Positions 1 to 11,013 of a DNA stretch of 64,000 nt are shown piece by piece. This stretch comes from Collybiopsis luxurians FD-317 M1 (lineage: Eukaryota > Basidiomycota > Agaricomycetes > Agaricales > Omphalotaceae). Location of the stretch: contig KN834751.1 in NCBI GenBank assembly GCA_000827265.1, forward strand, positions 1,545,123 through 1,609,122. The letters are read 5' to 3'. A program made the position numbers and the translations under genes. The notes under the pieces were generated by a model that made no database searches, was not told the DNA's origin, and saw only the letters and a program-made list of their open reading frames with translations. Within the stretch, counting starts at the first letter, position 1. Each line of letters opens with the position of its first letter.

Positions 1-429
1 AATCTCCGTGGGGGTTTGACATACCTCACACGTTCTTTTTCTTGTGTCTTTTTTTTTTTTTTTTTTGCGACGGACAACTTGATTACCTAGTGATTTGATT
101 CACCCATGGACATCCCACCTCATCCGAGATGAACGCTTTTTTGCTTGCTTGCTCTTTTTTTGCTTTCCTTCTCCCCTCTCGGCGAACATATATATTTTTT
201 GTCTTTTTAAAGGGAGTTGGCGGACGTTGTGTCTGTGTCCCTTGAACGTCGTGTGTTGTTCTTCTACGGATATACTTGGACTTGACTTACAGACGGACTG
301 ATACTCTTTTTCGCTTCGCTTATGGATTCGCCTACCTCACGCTCGTTAATGACTGCTTTTCTTTTGCACATTATTATGCCGCGTACGATCTTTTACTTTT
401 ATTTACGATTGGACTTTTTTGTTCTTCGT

Positions 430-612
430 ATTGGACTTGCACTTGGACTTGCACTTTTTGTGTGTGTGTTTTGCCATTCGGACTTGACACCTCCCTCTCT
501 CCGCTTGTTGGATGGACTTGTTACTCGACCCTTTGGACATTGGACTTGCTCGTACGGACTGCTACTAAAACTCGGACTTGGACTTTTTAACTTTGGACTC
601 GGACTCGGACTC
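430..612 (+). repeat. Degenerate GGACTT/GGACTC hexamer repeat
   Basis: The + strand repeats GGACTTG, GGACTC and related hexamers many times, for example around 430-455, 540-560 and 575-615. It lies inside a longer T-rich tract. The repeat creates open frames rich in Leu/Gly/Asp that look like by-products of the repeat, not a protein. Confidence 0.6.
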
Positions 613-1111
613 GACGGACCTTCGTCTCTGCTCTTCACTTGCACACTTGCATATATTACATATTACATTACAATTCACATCCCATCATCCACCCCCATAC
701 CTGCAATTTATCCCTCGTCGCTTTTTCCGTCCCTTGTATTAATGGCTACTTCGTATTACTATACTTTTTTTTTTTTACATACCTTATGTTCGTTATACCT
801 TGCGCTCAGTGTAGTGTTTTGTCTGGTCTGTTTGTTTTATTATTCGTACTTGTTTTAATCGATATATACAGTATACAGTACATACTGTTTTTTTCGACTT
901 TTTTTTTTTTGCTTTCGTGTTGCACACACCTACACGCACCTGGGCCTTCGTACCCACCCTACTCCCCGCCTCTGGATGGTGATCGGCTTTACATTTTTTA
1001 CACACACGCACTATACATCGCAGGCGCGTAGGTGGTCGACGGGCTAGGGCTCAGGCTCGGGCTCGAGCTTGAGCTGGAGGCAGGCTAGGCAAAGCAGGCT
1101 AGTTTGGGGAC

Positions 1112-1152
1112 GGATTGGATTGGATTGGATTGGACTGGACTGGATTGGATTT
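1112..1152 (+). repeat. GGATT pentanucleotide microsatellite
   Basis: Consecutive GGATT units with some GGACT variants. The flank at 1040-1100 is a GGCT/GAGCT-rich low-complexity stretch. Confidence 0.8.
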
Positions 1153-2487
1153 TCCTACTTGAACAACAATAACCACCGAAGAACTGAAACTTTTTTTTTG
1201 TAGATATACGTACACACACTCCGGACTTGCTTATATTTTTGATAGTACTACACAAGAAATTTTTGTATATTATATTATCTTTTTTTTTTACAGGAATAGT
1301 AGTGAGCTCGGAGGAGCGGAAATTGAAAAAAAAGTTATTGTACATAAAACTGGTTTGGAATCCTGGGACGATGGTCAAAGGTAATGTGATCTATCGTGTC
1401 TCAATTTTTTGGTGTAGCGGACTCGGGGCGGAAGAGTATGTCAACCGTTCTTGTTCCTTCCGTTGTCTTTCTTTGAAGTTTCTATGTATGTATGTACTGT
1501 ATGTATGTAGGATGGATGGGCTTCGACGTCTCGTAAGATTTCCAGGCAGCCTGCCAGTGGTTTACATTTATATGGCGTATGTAGATCTTTGTTCAATGTA
1601 TGTAATGTAATGTATGGCTGGATGAAGCTAGACCTTAGACTCCGACCCCAGGGGTCCCCAGACTATTCTAGCAGCCCCTGGTCATGGGTAGATCATTGAC
1701 TTGTTCTTCGGTAATGACTGTAGAGTATGTATTGAAACGATTACACTGTGGCTGTCAGGTTCAGGTCCGGAAGTCCAGGTGGATCATCTACTCTCGTAAG
1801 TTACTCTATGCATTTTTTTTTCTTTTGGTTTCATTGCTGACTGGAGTCAATGCGAGCGGGAGATGAAAGAAGAGCTAGAGCGATGTTGAATGCGCGGCAT
1901 GGTTGAATTACTTGCATTGACGGTAGGGGTGGACGAGTGATTTTTACATGTACAAAATGTAAGGATGGTTATCACGTTGGACGTTTGAACAAAGATAGTT
2001 TTGATACCGAGATGAATTATATGTATGATACTTTGATAGTGTTCTGCAGACACTTCCGGTTTTGTAGCTAAAGCTGTTGGTTTTTCAGGACGAATCGTGA
2101 TTTATGACGGGGAGGCTCTATTCATCATGTACTTGACTACATCTACTCTATGTATGTGCTGTGTAAGCCGGTTCAAGGATGGGCCCTTGAGGAAGTGGTA
2201 AGGATCCCTTCCCCATAGTCTTCGGTGGTAGTATTTCGGATCGGTCACCGTTCATGCTTTCGGTCCGCAGAGATATTTTTGAGGCCGTCGAGGAAGGGAT
2301 CGATGTTGGATGGAACCTGGAATCAAAGGCTAGGGGTTGGGTGGAAATTTAGCCTTTGTTAGCCGCCGTTGTAGACGCGGGATATTGCAAAACCTCGGTA
2401 TTGTGTATTGTAGACGGGAGTGAGAGATATTTGCAGCAGGAAATTGCATGCTCGTCGACCGGGGACCCTGTGAAGTTTGAGAAAAGG

Positions 2488-2797
2488 CACCAGAGCTTCG
2501 GGTGGATAGGTCTTTTGCCAACTGCGTTTCTGACGCGTTAAACAGATGAACGTGATCTCGGGAAAGCTGCGATGAGTGGAACATTAGGCTGTAGCAGTGA
2601 TTATCCCAAGGAAGGTGTTTGCCTGGTCGAGCGGTACCATCAGAGCTCCGAGTGTGTCTACTCCCATCTCTTGCCAATTGCGTTTCTGTGTTAAACAGAT
2701 TAACGCGATCTCGGGAAAGAGGAGGCGATGAGTAGAATATTAATGTGTAGCAGTGATTATCCCAGGAAAGGCGTTTGCTTTGTCGAGGGGTGCCTGT
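2488..2797. repeat. Imperfect tandem duplication, about 155-bp unit
   Basis: The stretch from CACCAGAGCTTCGGG (2488) to GTCGAGCGGTACC (about 2638) is repeated with substitutions from CATCAGAGCTCCGAG (about 2637) to GTCGAGGGGTGCC (about 2797). Shared blocks include TTGCCAA(C/T)TGCGTTTCTG, GATCTCGGGAAAG and GTAGCAGTGATTATCCCA. The minus frame stays open over both copies (164 codons), but it changes as much as a non-coding repeat would and has no recognisable domain. Confidence 0.7.
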
Positions 2798-3389
2798 TGT
2801 GGAGACATTGTAAAGGCTGTGCACTGAGGTATTCAGTGCGATCTAGTCCAAAGCTAGTCAAGTTCAGATCAAGCGGGAATGAGAAATGGTGGGATAATTT
2901 TTTGGATCTTCCCGAATTGCTTTAACGAGTGAATTTCGGTACCGTCGTGTCAAAATTACTATGTATGTACATATGCAGTACTTTGTAGTATAGCTTAAAA
3001 TTTGAAGGGGAAGCTCCCGTTGGACATTCGAAGAGAGTGGTATGTGCACATGGAATGCACATGGATTTGACGTGCCTCGTCAAGTCAGATATTGGGTGGA
3101 AATATCATATGGAAAGTCTGGGCGCAGAGTATATATTGAAGCTTAATATCTTCACGGGAACCAAGCTCAATGTATCTCGTCAAGTCATTCAGTGTCTGCG
3201 GTCGGCGGTGCAGACGCGCATCTGGCACGGTGCGCGAGGATGGCGTGTGAACTTGACCCGTGATGGTGGAGGTCACAGTGACAGTCACGTTCGCCATTCG
3301 CTCAAACTGACCCATCATCTCGGTCTGGGAGTCAGAGGCGCACTTTGTGGGGATAAACAGTGCTTAGAGGTCGGGAATGGCATTGAGAT

Positions 3390-5789
3390 ATGCGCATTCT
3401 TACTTGGAATATTGTATGTCCTTCGGGGTCGCTCAGTGTTTCATCTTTCTGAATCTGCAAGTTTATAGAACGGAATTCGCACTATACCCCAGTATCACCC
3501 GTATGCTTCTTTTTAGTTTTCATGTGCTTGAAACCTTCATCTGTACTAACTTGAATCACTCTTGTTACTAGATGGAACACACTAAAAACACATGATGCAA
3601 TTTTGAACCATCTCCAGGCGGATATTATCAACTTCCAAGGTAACTTGAATGTAAACTAAACGCAAATTTCTCAATCTTCTTGTGTTTCTGCAGAAGTCAA
3701 ATCTACTCGTTCGTCTCTTCCCGCTACCGTCGCGCTTCCGCCGTCGTATGACGCGTATTACTCTTTTCCCCTTTCCAAGAATGGGTACTCTGGTGTAGCG
3801 ACATATACACGCCGGCCTTCGGCTGACAGTCCTGGGGTCACAGCTATGAAAGCGGAAGAAGGTCTTACTGGCCAACTCCGTCAACCCCATCTAAAGCCTC
3901 CCCTCTCCAACGAAGAGCGTGTTTCGCGTCCAGAGGCTTATGAGTATGACGACTTTGATGCAGCAGATTCCGTTGATTTGAAGGCACTTGATGCAGAGGG
4001 TCGCGTGCTCACTGTGGACTTTGGCTTATTCGTCCTCATCAATGTGTACTGCCCCAATGACGGATCAACTGAGGATGATAACTCTCGATTCGAATACAAG
4101 ATGGCGTTTCACAAGCTGCTTGAGGCAAGGGTACGCTCCTTGATCCGAGAAGGGCGTCAAGTCGTTTTGCTTGGCGACATCAATGCCTGCGCGGGCGTCA
4201 TCGATCACTGTGAGGGAGACATTATCATCCGGAGAGGTGTGGCGCAAGGGTTCGATAGTAACAGCGAAGAATACTTTTGGTTTGAAAATCCAGCAAGGCA
4301 GTGGCTCAGGGCCCTCATAGAAGGCGAGAAAAAATGCCTTGTTGATATTGTGAGGCAGTATCATCCTGATAGACAAGGGATGTTCACCTGTGAGTAAAAC
4401 GACTCTTTCTTTCTGGTGCTATCACAAATCAATGTTCGCCAAGGCTGGAATACCAAAATTTCAGCCCGGGCGAGTAATTATGGTACACGTATCGACTATG
4501 TACTTGTTACCCCTGGTCTTCTTCCTTGGATCAAAGCGGCGGATATCGATCCTTCCATTAAAGGGAGCGACCACTGCCCCGTCTGGATCGAACTTCACGA
4601 AGAAATCGAGGTCTCTACTCCCCACGATGGTGTGAAGACAGTGAAGCTTCGAGATCTCCTGATGAATCATAGTACAGGGGAATCGAACGGAAAGGAGAGA
4701 GATCCTCCCAGGCTGGCAACGAGATTTTGGGACGAATACTCAGGGAAGCAGCGCCTCCTAGCGAGTTTCTTTAATCCAGGAGGGGCGAAGCCCAAGGCAA
4801 AGAGATCGGTCCCTGACACAGCTAGTGGCATTGCGAGCTCATCGCTCGAACCGGCACCCTCCTCGATATCAAACGGGTCCGATGCTATTCTATCGACAGC
4901 ACTTGATATAGGTACTTCGAATCCCACCCCGTCATCACAGCTACCCCTGTCCCAGCTGTCATTACCTTCCTCATCGCTGTTAGCACCCACAGCGAGCTCA
5001 AGTTCTATCTCGTCGAAGAAGAGAAAAGCTTCACCTCCCTCGAGCTCTCCAGGCTCTACTTCTGCCTCTCAAGCCACTACAGCGCCCTCTTCGCAGGCCA
5101 CTCAATCCCAATCAAAGAAGCAAAAAACGAATAAGCAGGTGAAAGAGATAAAGAAGTCTGGCCAATCGAAGCTTTCAAGCTTCTTTGTCACTCCATCAAC
5201 ATCTGGAGCTAAAACTAAACAGAACGGCCAAGCTAAAGCATATGCTACCTCCACAGCATCCAGATCGAAATCGAGGTCCACGAATGGTTCCTCGGTCGAC
5301 CTTACAGCGAGTGACGACGACGCCGGATCCGTTGGTGAAGACCTCAACGTGGAAGAAAATGGGGAAGATGAAGATGATGATGAGAATCTCAAGCGAGCTA
5401 TTCAGCTCTCTCTGGCACACGAGTCCCCGTCAGATATCGCCACCACTTCGAATACTTCCCAAGAGGCTTGGAAATCTCTCCTTAAACCTCCAGATCCGCC
5501 GCGCTGCACGGTGCACAACGAAGTTGCGAAGGAATTTCGGGTTAATAAACCTGGGGTGAACAAAGGTCGATCATTTTGGGTGTGTTCGCGGTTAGTTTGC
5601 AGTGTTTTCAAGTTGATGGGTGATACTGACGGGTATTGATTCTTCCCAAGACCTGTTGGGCCGGGCTACGACAAAGGTCGTTCTGAGCGACCTAGGGAGG
5701 AAGTTGATGATCGGTGGAAGTGTAATTTCTTCATATGGAGTAGCGAGCTTGGGACGAAAAGGAACGCCAGTTCCAGAGCGGGCAAATAG
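3390..5789 (+). CDS. APN2: DNA-(apurinic/apyrimidinic site) endonuclease 2 (Apn2/ExoIII family)
   Basis: Nuclear base-excision-repair enzyme: an AP endonuclease with 3'-phosphodiesterase/3'-5' exonuclease activity. Six exons (3390-3413, 3469-3500, 3572-3639, 3694-4389, 4444-5590, 5651-5789) sum to 2106 nt, 701 aa. The start MRILTWNI is the family N-terminus. Active-site features of the ExoIII fold are visible: Asn7, the QE motif with Glu42, GDIN (Asp203/Asn205) and SDH (Asp316/His317). After the nuclease domain comes a Ser-rich linker, then a PCNA-binding PIP box (QSKLSSFF) and a C-terminal GRF zinc finger (CTVH, FWVCSR, CNFFIW), the architecture known for Apn2/APEX2. The first two exons are tiny (24 and 32 nt) and easily missed by gene finders. 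The linker contains an acidic run (EDEDDDE). Start and splice sites fit the conserved protein at every junction. Confidence 0.95.
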
Positions 5790-6349
5790 AATAAGTATGC
5801 CTACTCTATGCTGGTGATTGTGGACATCTTCTCAGGCTAAAAACGATATACAAGTTAAAAGCTCCACTCCGCTTAGTCTTCATACGTTGGGTGCTGCCTA
5901 CATGTGACAGCTGGCATTACCCCAATTTTGAAGGAAGCTTTTGGTCAACTTTCGTGACATTTCTGAGCCGATATAACTAGCTTTGACCCCCGCTGCGGAA
6001 TCCTAGTCTAGACGCTTGGGAAAGCTCCTTTGCATCCGTGGGTTCGTCACGCCGTGTCTGTTGATCTCATCTGCGACCAGTTGGGATCACGAGAATAAGG
6101 GCGCATGACCCTACCTCTATTCATGCCATCCCGTTTCAATGACGAGGTTTCGACATTTTCATATTCATGACTGCCAATCATAGTGACCCTATGCATGGAA
6201 CTATTAGAACCCCTTACATAGTCTTGATGTAATGGAAGCGAATTTGGTCGGAAAACACTTAAATACCGCTCTATGGGATCGCCCCACTTTTCTGTTCAGT
6301 CTCGTCAGCCCCATTCTCTCACCTCTGAAAGAAAAACAGTAGCTCAAGA
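5790..6349. other. Intergenic region, promoter of the CFEM gene
   Basis: No gene seen. A TATA-like TTAAATA at 6259-6265 lies about 85 bp before the CFEM start codon. Confidence 0.5.
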
Positions 6350-7118
6350 ATGAAATTCTCTATCGTTTCAGTCTGTTTGGGCCTGTCGGCCGTGGGCTTG
6401 GTTGCTGCTCAGCAACTTTCTAGCTGTGCTACGGCTTGCGTTTCTCAAGCCGCCGAAAAGGATGGATGCGGCAGTTTGTAAGTTGCATTGTCCAACATTC
6501 AACTACTTTCTTGGAAAATTCGCGGAGAATTCGCAAATAACACACTCTTCGTTTTCGTTTTCATTAGCACGAACATCACTTGCGTGTGCACAAACGCCCA
6601 ATTCCAAGCAGACGCGCTGAGCTGTTTGACAGCGGAGTGCTCTGCATCGGATCTGACCACGCTTCAAGGATTGCAGGCTACAGAGTGTGGTGCCGGTGAG
6701 TGTTGCTGTCCGCTTCCCCTCGGTTTCTTTGCCCCCATTACGGTTATGACATTCTAACCTGATATATTTTCTCCGCATTACAGCGCAACTCTCCGCCACC
6801 GGATCCGTTACCGACACCTCGGTGTTCAGCGCTACAGGTGTCAGCAGTGGCACCGGGACCAGTTTAAGCATCCCAAGCTCTGGTGCTGCATCCTCCGGTG
6901 CCTCTAGTTCTGGTTCTGGTTCTACAACTGGTTCTGCATCTGGTACTTCATCCGCTGCTGCCTCTGGATCTGGAACTGCGACTACGGCCTCTGGGTCTGG
7001 TGGGGCTACTACGGCTGCAGCTACCAGTCCCGCGGCTACCACCTCGACAGGTGCCGCTCAAAATCTACAAGTTCCGTTCGGGTTGGGTTTGATCGCGCTC
7101 GTGGCGGGATTGCTTTAA
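6350..7118 (+). CDS. CFEM-domain protein, secreted and probably GPI-anchored
   Basis: Three exons (6350-6477, 6568-6695, 6784-7118; 591 nt, 196 aa). A signal peptide (MKFSIVSVCLGLSAVGLVAA) is followed by a compact domain with eight cysteines spaced as in CFEM (CATAC, DGC, ITCVC, LSCL, AEC, TEC). Then comes a long Ser/Thr/Gly/Ala-rich stalk and a hydrophobic C-terminus (FGLGLIALVAGLL) that ends the protein, as expected for GPI attachment. CFEM proteins are fungal surface proteins; some bind haem, others act at the host interface. The sequence does not show which role applies here. The gene is convergent with the lyase at 7405, leaving 286 bp between stop codons. Confidence 0.9.
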
Positions 7119-7404
7119 GCAATATGATAGGAGCCGAACAGAGAGACGAACAAAAAAAGAACGGGTGCATGCGTATTGTTGCCGAGAAAAACGCTCCTAC
7201 GTTTTTGTTCACTCGAATCTCCGTACTTAATTTTCTTTTGAACTCTGTTGCGTGTATAATTCGTAATATCCGCCTTCCGTGATTCCAGATGGTCAGGTCT
7301 ATGAAAGGATTAATGAAACGCCCAGTGAAGAAGATTAAGGTAATAAAAGGTCCATTAAAACATCCTAGTCCGCAGGTGCTTAAGTTACAACAGTGTTCGG
7401 TCCA

Positions 7405-9737
7405 TCAATTATGACTAGTCAAACTCCAATCTCCCAGTGCCACGCTCTTCACCTGTCCACTTCCAACCTCACTCACTCCATCACCCCACTGCGGACTGAA
7501 CAAAATCTCCAATGTCGTTGTCCCAGGCTGCACCTCAACAATCAGCACCGTAACGCCCGGATTCGGCTGATCAGCAGCGGGAGGAGTAACATCCGTGTCG
7601 AACCTCACCGCTTCAGAAGTAGAAAACGAAGCCCCAGATGAGGGCGAGAGTATATCTACCTTCATCGTCTGTCCGTCGAGCGTGAGCGTCGCAGAGGTGG
7701 ACGAGGTGGATACCGATGCATTCGTATGCATGCGCCACTGCCAGGTCGAGGTCGCAGTGACTTCGTCTTGAATCAAAACCTGTCGTCGTCCATTGAGCAA
7801 TCGTACACCCCTCTTTACAGACGATGCAGTATTCGAGGAATAAGCAGAAGATAAATCAGCCACCCAGAACGCCGTGTCGTCTTGCCCGACTTGTACGACG
7901 GTCGTATCGCCCTGCGTCGTCCCGCTCGATCCGTACGCCAAAATTGTCGGTTTGGCCGTGACGAGCTGGTTCGTCCGGTTGACGAGAATCGTGTTTTGTC
8001 CTTCGGTCATTTTGCGGTAATACGTCCATCGAGGGTCACCCTGGTTATCGCCCACAAAGTAGTTCGGTGCATTGTAGTCCCCTGAACCGAGCTCGCCTGC
8101 GAATCGGGTGCCTAGAGCGTCGAGAACAAAGTCTCCGGCATCGAGATCGTTGTGGTTTTGATGACCAGAGTTTTGACCGGCTTTCATGGCGAGGTAGAGA
8201 CCGCGTTGGTCTGTGTAGGACGAACGCATGGCGACCCACTGAGACATCATAGTACCATTTTAGACACAAAGAGTAAACATCATATGAACTCACGGAAACT
8301 CACCTGGTCTAGCTCGTTATCGAAGTTCGTATCAAGCGTCCTCCCATCCCAAAAAGCCCCAGCTACACTCGGATCGTACCAGAACATACTCCAAGGCTCA
8401 GCGGCGTCGAACTGATCCCTCTGGAACAACTGGAACCTTGGCTGACCTAACACCTGCCCATACAGCATCATCGCATTCGCCGTCGTACTAAACTTGTTCG
8501 GACCATGATCCCCATAATTAAACAAGCTCGTCATGCCAAATACCGACATGTGGTAGTCTCCTGTCTTGTAAAGGTTGGTATTGGCAACGTCTTTGCCGCT
8601 GAGGAGACCATAGTCTGAGCCTGTAGCTGTGAGGAGGGCAGAGGCCATTTCCGCGTGGCCGGTGGTACCAAAGTACCAGTAGTTTGCTGTTTCGGCCCAG
8701 GTTCCATCGGAAGAGACGGCTTGAGCGCAGTTGGATTTGGCGTTATCGATGGTGTTGGAAAGGATGGTTTGGGCGTTACCCGTCGTGTCGTCACCTAAAA
8801 CGGCGAGTGCTGCAAGTGTAATACCTGCATTGCACACGCAATTCCAGTTTCCTTCAGTGTTGGTTTTCCACCATGCATAGGTGACAGTCGAGTCTGTGTA
8901 CGCCGCTGCACCGTAGCTTAATCCATAAGTGTTTAGAGCATTTAGGATCTGGCCTCGTTGGTCCGACGACCACGCGTCATATAGCCAGTCATAGGCAATG
9001 CCTAGTGCAGAACACATTTCTGCAAGGTCAAGGAAATGCCCAGAGTTCCATTTGTCCGTGCTCGGGCCAAAGGAGGAGGAAAAGACATTGGATACTTCGG
9101 ACCAAGCCCGATCGAGATAGGACGAGTCGTTTGTCATGCGATAGACATAGGCAAAAGCTTTGATCCGCATCTTAACCTCACGAGAGTTATCGAGGATACC
9201 GGAACTTCCATCCAGATGGTATGCTACAGGGGAAAGAGACAGGTACTGTGAGGCATTGCGGAAGATAGTATCATTCCAGCTTTTGAGATACGGATCTGCA
9301 GCGATAAGTGAGGGCAAGGCGGCCCATTTGTAGGCCGGGGCGATTAACCGAGGACGGTCAGTCCGTACAGAAGTTGGAGCTGGGGATGTAGGAGCGAATG
9401 GGTCTGTTGGCCAGGTTTTGACATTGGAAGCTGAGGCGGGAAGGAATGTGGGTGTCGAGAATGCTGCAGCGTTGGTGGTAGAAGGGTATAAAGGAACCAA
9501 CCATTGACTGTTGGTCGCTGTAGGATAAATCCCAAGTTCTGCTTTCGCCGAATTGGCCGCTGCTGCAGACGAGCTGGCTGCTGCTGAAGCAGATGCAGAC
9601 GCAGATGATGCGGACTGGGAGCTCTTGTTGTGCGCTCTTGAACCTAGAACACCACCCAATACAGCAGCTAGAATTACGATTATCAGAGCTGGTATTCCAA
9701 ACCTAATCCAATTGTTAAGACGACGTCTTGATGACAT
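7405..9737 (-). CDS. Heparinase II/III-like polysaccharide lyase, type II membrane protein
   Basis: Two exons (9737-8304 and 8238-7405; 755 aa) joined in phase 0 at ELDQ|WVAM. Residues 1-10 are basic and about 13-33 form one hydrophobic segment (FGIPALIIVILAAVLGGVLG), so the protein is probably a signal-anchored type II membrane protein with its catalytic part outside the cytosol. An Ala/Ser linker leads to an alpha/alpha-toroid-like lyase domain (TEGNWNCVCNAG, YWYFGTTGHAEM). The C-terminal beta domain contains the heparinase II/III signature HNDLDAGDFVLDALGTRFAG. The family cleaves acidic polysaccharides by beta-elimination; related fungal proteins are poorly characterised, so the substrate is unknown. 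There is only one intron, unlike most genes here. Confidence 0.85.
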
Positions 9738-10614
9738 TTCTCAACAAAAAAGAGAGGCAAGTGACGCTGGCCGAGCCAACTGAGTATTAGAATGAATCTT
9801 AGTGGGACGACTCAGCAACCAGGCTGGAAAAAAGCGTATTCCAGCGGGCTTGAAATCGAAAAGGTAATAGTAAAAGCAAAAGGAGCTGGTTTTATATTGA
9901 GGCTTGGCTTGAAACACCTTGTAAGCTGCCAAGACGGTCATGTCAGCGCCGTTCCCGTACAAAAATATCTGAATGTATAGTAGACACTCACATGCCAAAG
10001 CCGGGTTTGAGCGCGAGCGTCTCATAGTATGTTCACTCTGGCTTAGATAGACCGTGTATACGAGTAGTTCTTCGTCTAATTTTTCCGAGAATCTCGTAGA
10101 TTCTGGTCCTTCACTCAATCGCCGCAAAGGACCAGCCAAAAGGCCTTGTTGATCGTAGCTCTCTGGTATCGGCTACCACTGAAGATGCAGGAGATACAGC
10201 AAATAATGAGGATTGGCAGAATTTTCCAAGGCCTTCATGACGATTGAAAAGAAGGGGAGATACTGCCGTCGTGTATCGGCTTTGGTCCGAAACAACGGCC
10301 GAAATTGCCGAAATTGTCGCTTTGAAGTCCCTATATATGCTCCGACTCATACAAGCCAGGTGCACTCATATGCGCACACGCAAAAGCTCGGACCAAACGT
10401 GAATGGTAGCACCTCATTCATACCCTTGAATGTGCACAGGAACATGTAGCTAAGCTTGAGCTAAAAATTTTTCACCATAAACTTCTTTGCAGCACTTTTC
10501 TCTCGAGTCTCCTCTGAGTGACCTGACTCAACCGGGCCTGGAATAACATGAGACGAACACTGAGGTGAGACGATAGCGTGTAGTCATCTGGAATTGTTCA
10601 CTCACAATATCAGT
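9738..10614. other. Intergenic region
   Basis: Promoter side of the lyase and 3' side of the first small-secreted-protein gene. I see no gene; open frames here are short and without recognisable motifs. Confidence 0.5.
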
Positions 10615-11013
10615 CTAGGACGCTTGGCAGGTAAAGGAGTTGGCGACTCCGGTAAAGCCGACTACACTAAGGTTGTCGATAGCTCCGTTGATGAACTGGG
10701 AAGAGCCAGTGCAAGCTGTGCCGCTGCATGATGCAAAGGATGTTAATAGTTCGCTTCAAAAGCCACGAGCGAAAAGGAAAAAAAAAAAGAGCACCTACGT
10801 GAACAGGGTGCATGCGACACCTTGCGGGGTGACGACACTTTCTACGCGATTGCTCTGTCCAAGAGAGACAAGACTGGTGCATGCGACTGGCAAAGAGTTC
10901 TCGACAATATCGAGACAGTTTTCCAAGTTGACCTCATCGCAAACACTGAGGACCAAGAGGGCACTAGCCGAGTTCAGAATGAGAGCAAAGAGAGCAAAAG
11001 CAGACTTGAACAT
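10615..11013 (-). CDS. Small secreted cysteine-containing protein, paralogue A
   Basis: Two exons (11013-10799 and 10723-10615; 324 nt, 107 aa) with a 75-nt intron splitting a Thr codon right after CTLF. A signal peptide (MFKSAFALFALILNSASA) is followed by about 89 mature residues with six cysteines: SVCDEVN, ENCLD, VACTSL, VACTLFT, TACTGSS and SFTCQAS. The C-terminal exon (TGTACTGSSQFINGAIDNLS) is almost identical to that of copy B. I cannot assign a function. The C-x-L-F-T-G-x-x-C-T-G spacing vaguely resembles fungal beta/gamma-crystallin-like secreted proteins, a weak inference only. First of four tandem copies in one orientation. Confidence 0.85.

Larger units (their letters stand above)
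1..3389. other. Left-edge region without a secure gene
   Basis: About 3.4 kb with many T and CT runs, short simple repeats and no long open frame of coding character. One possible exon remnant lies at about 1291-1383. It follows a T-rich tract ending in an acceptor-like TACAG and encodes about 30 residues (including EIEKKVIVHKTGLESW) before TAA at 1381. It could be the 3' end of a + strand gene beginning left of the window, but I could not connect an upstream exon. The last few hundred bases are the APN2 promoter. Confidence 0.5.

Noticed and set aside
2330..2824. 164-codon minus-strand frame over the tandem duplication
   Set aside because: The two repeat halves diverge without regard to codon position, and there is no domain, intron logic or coding neighbour.
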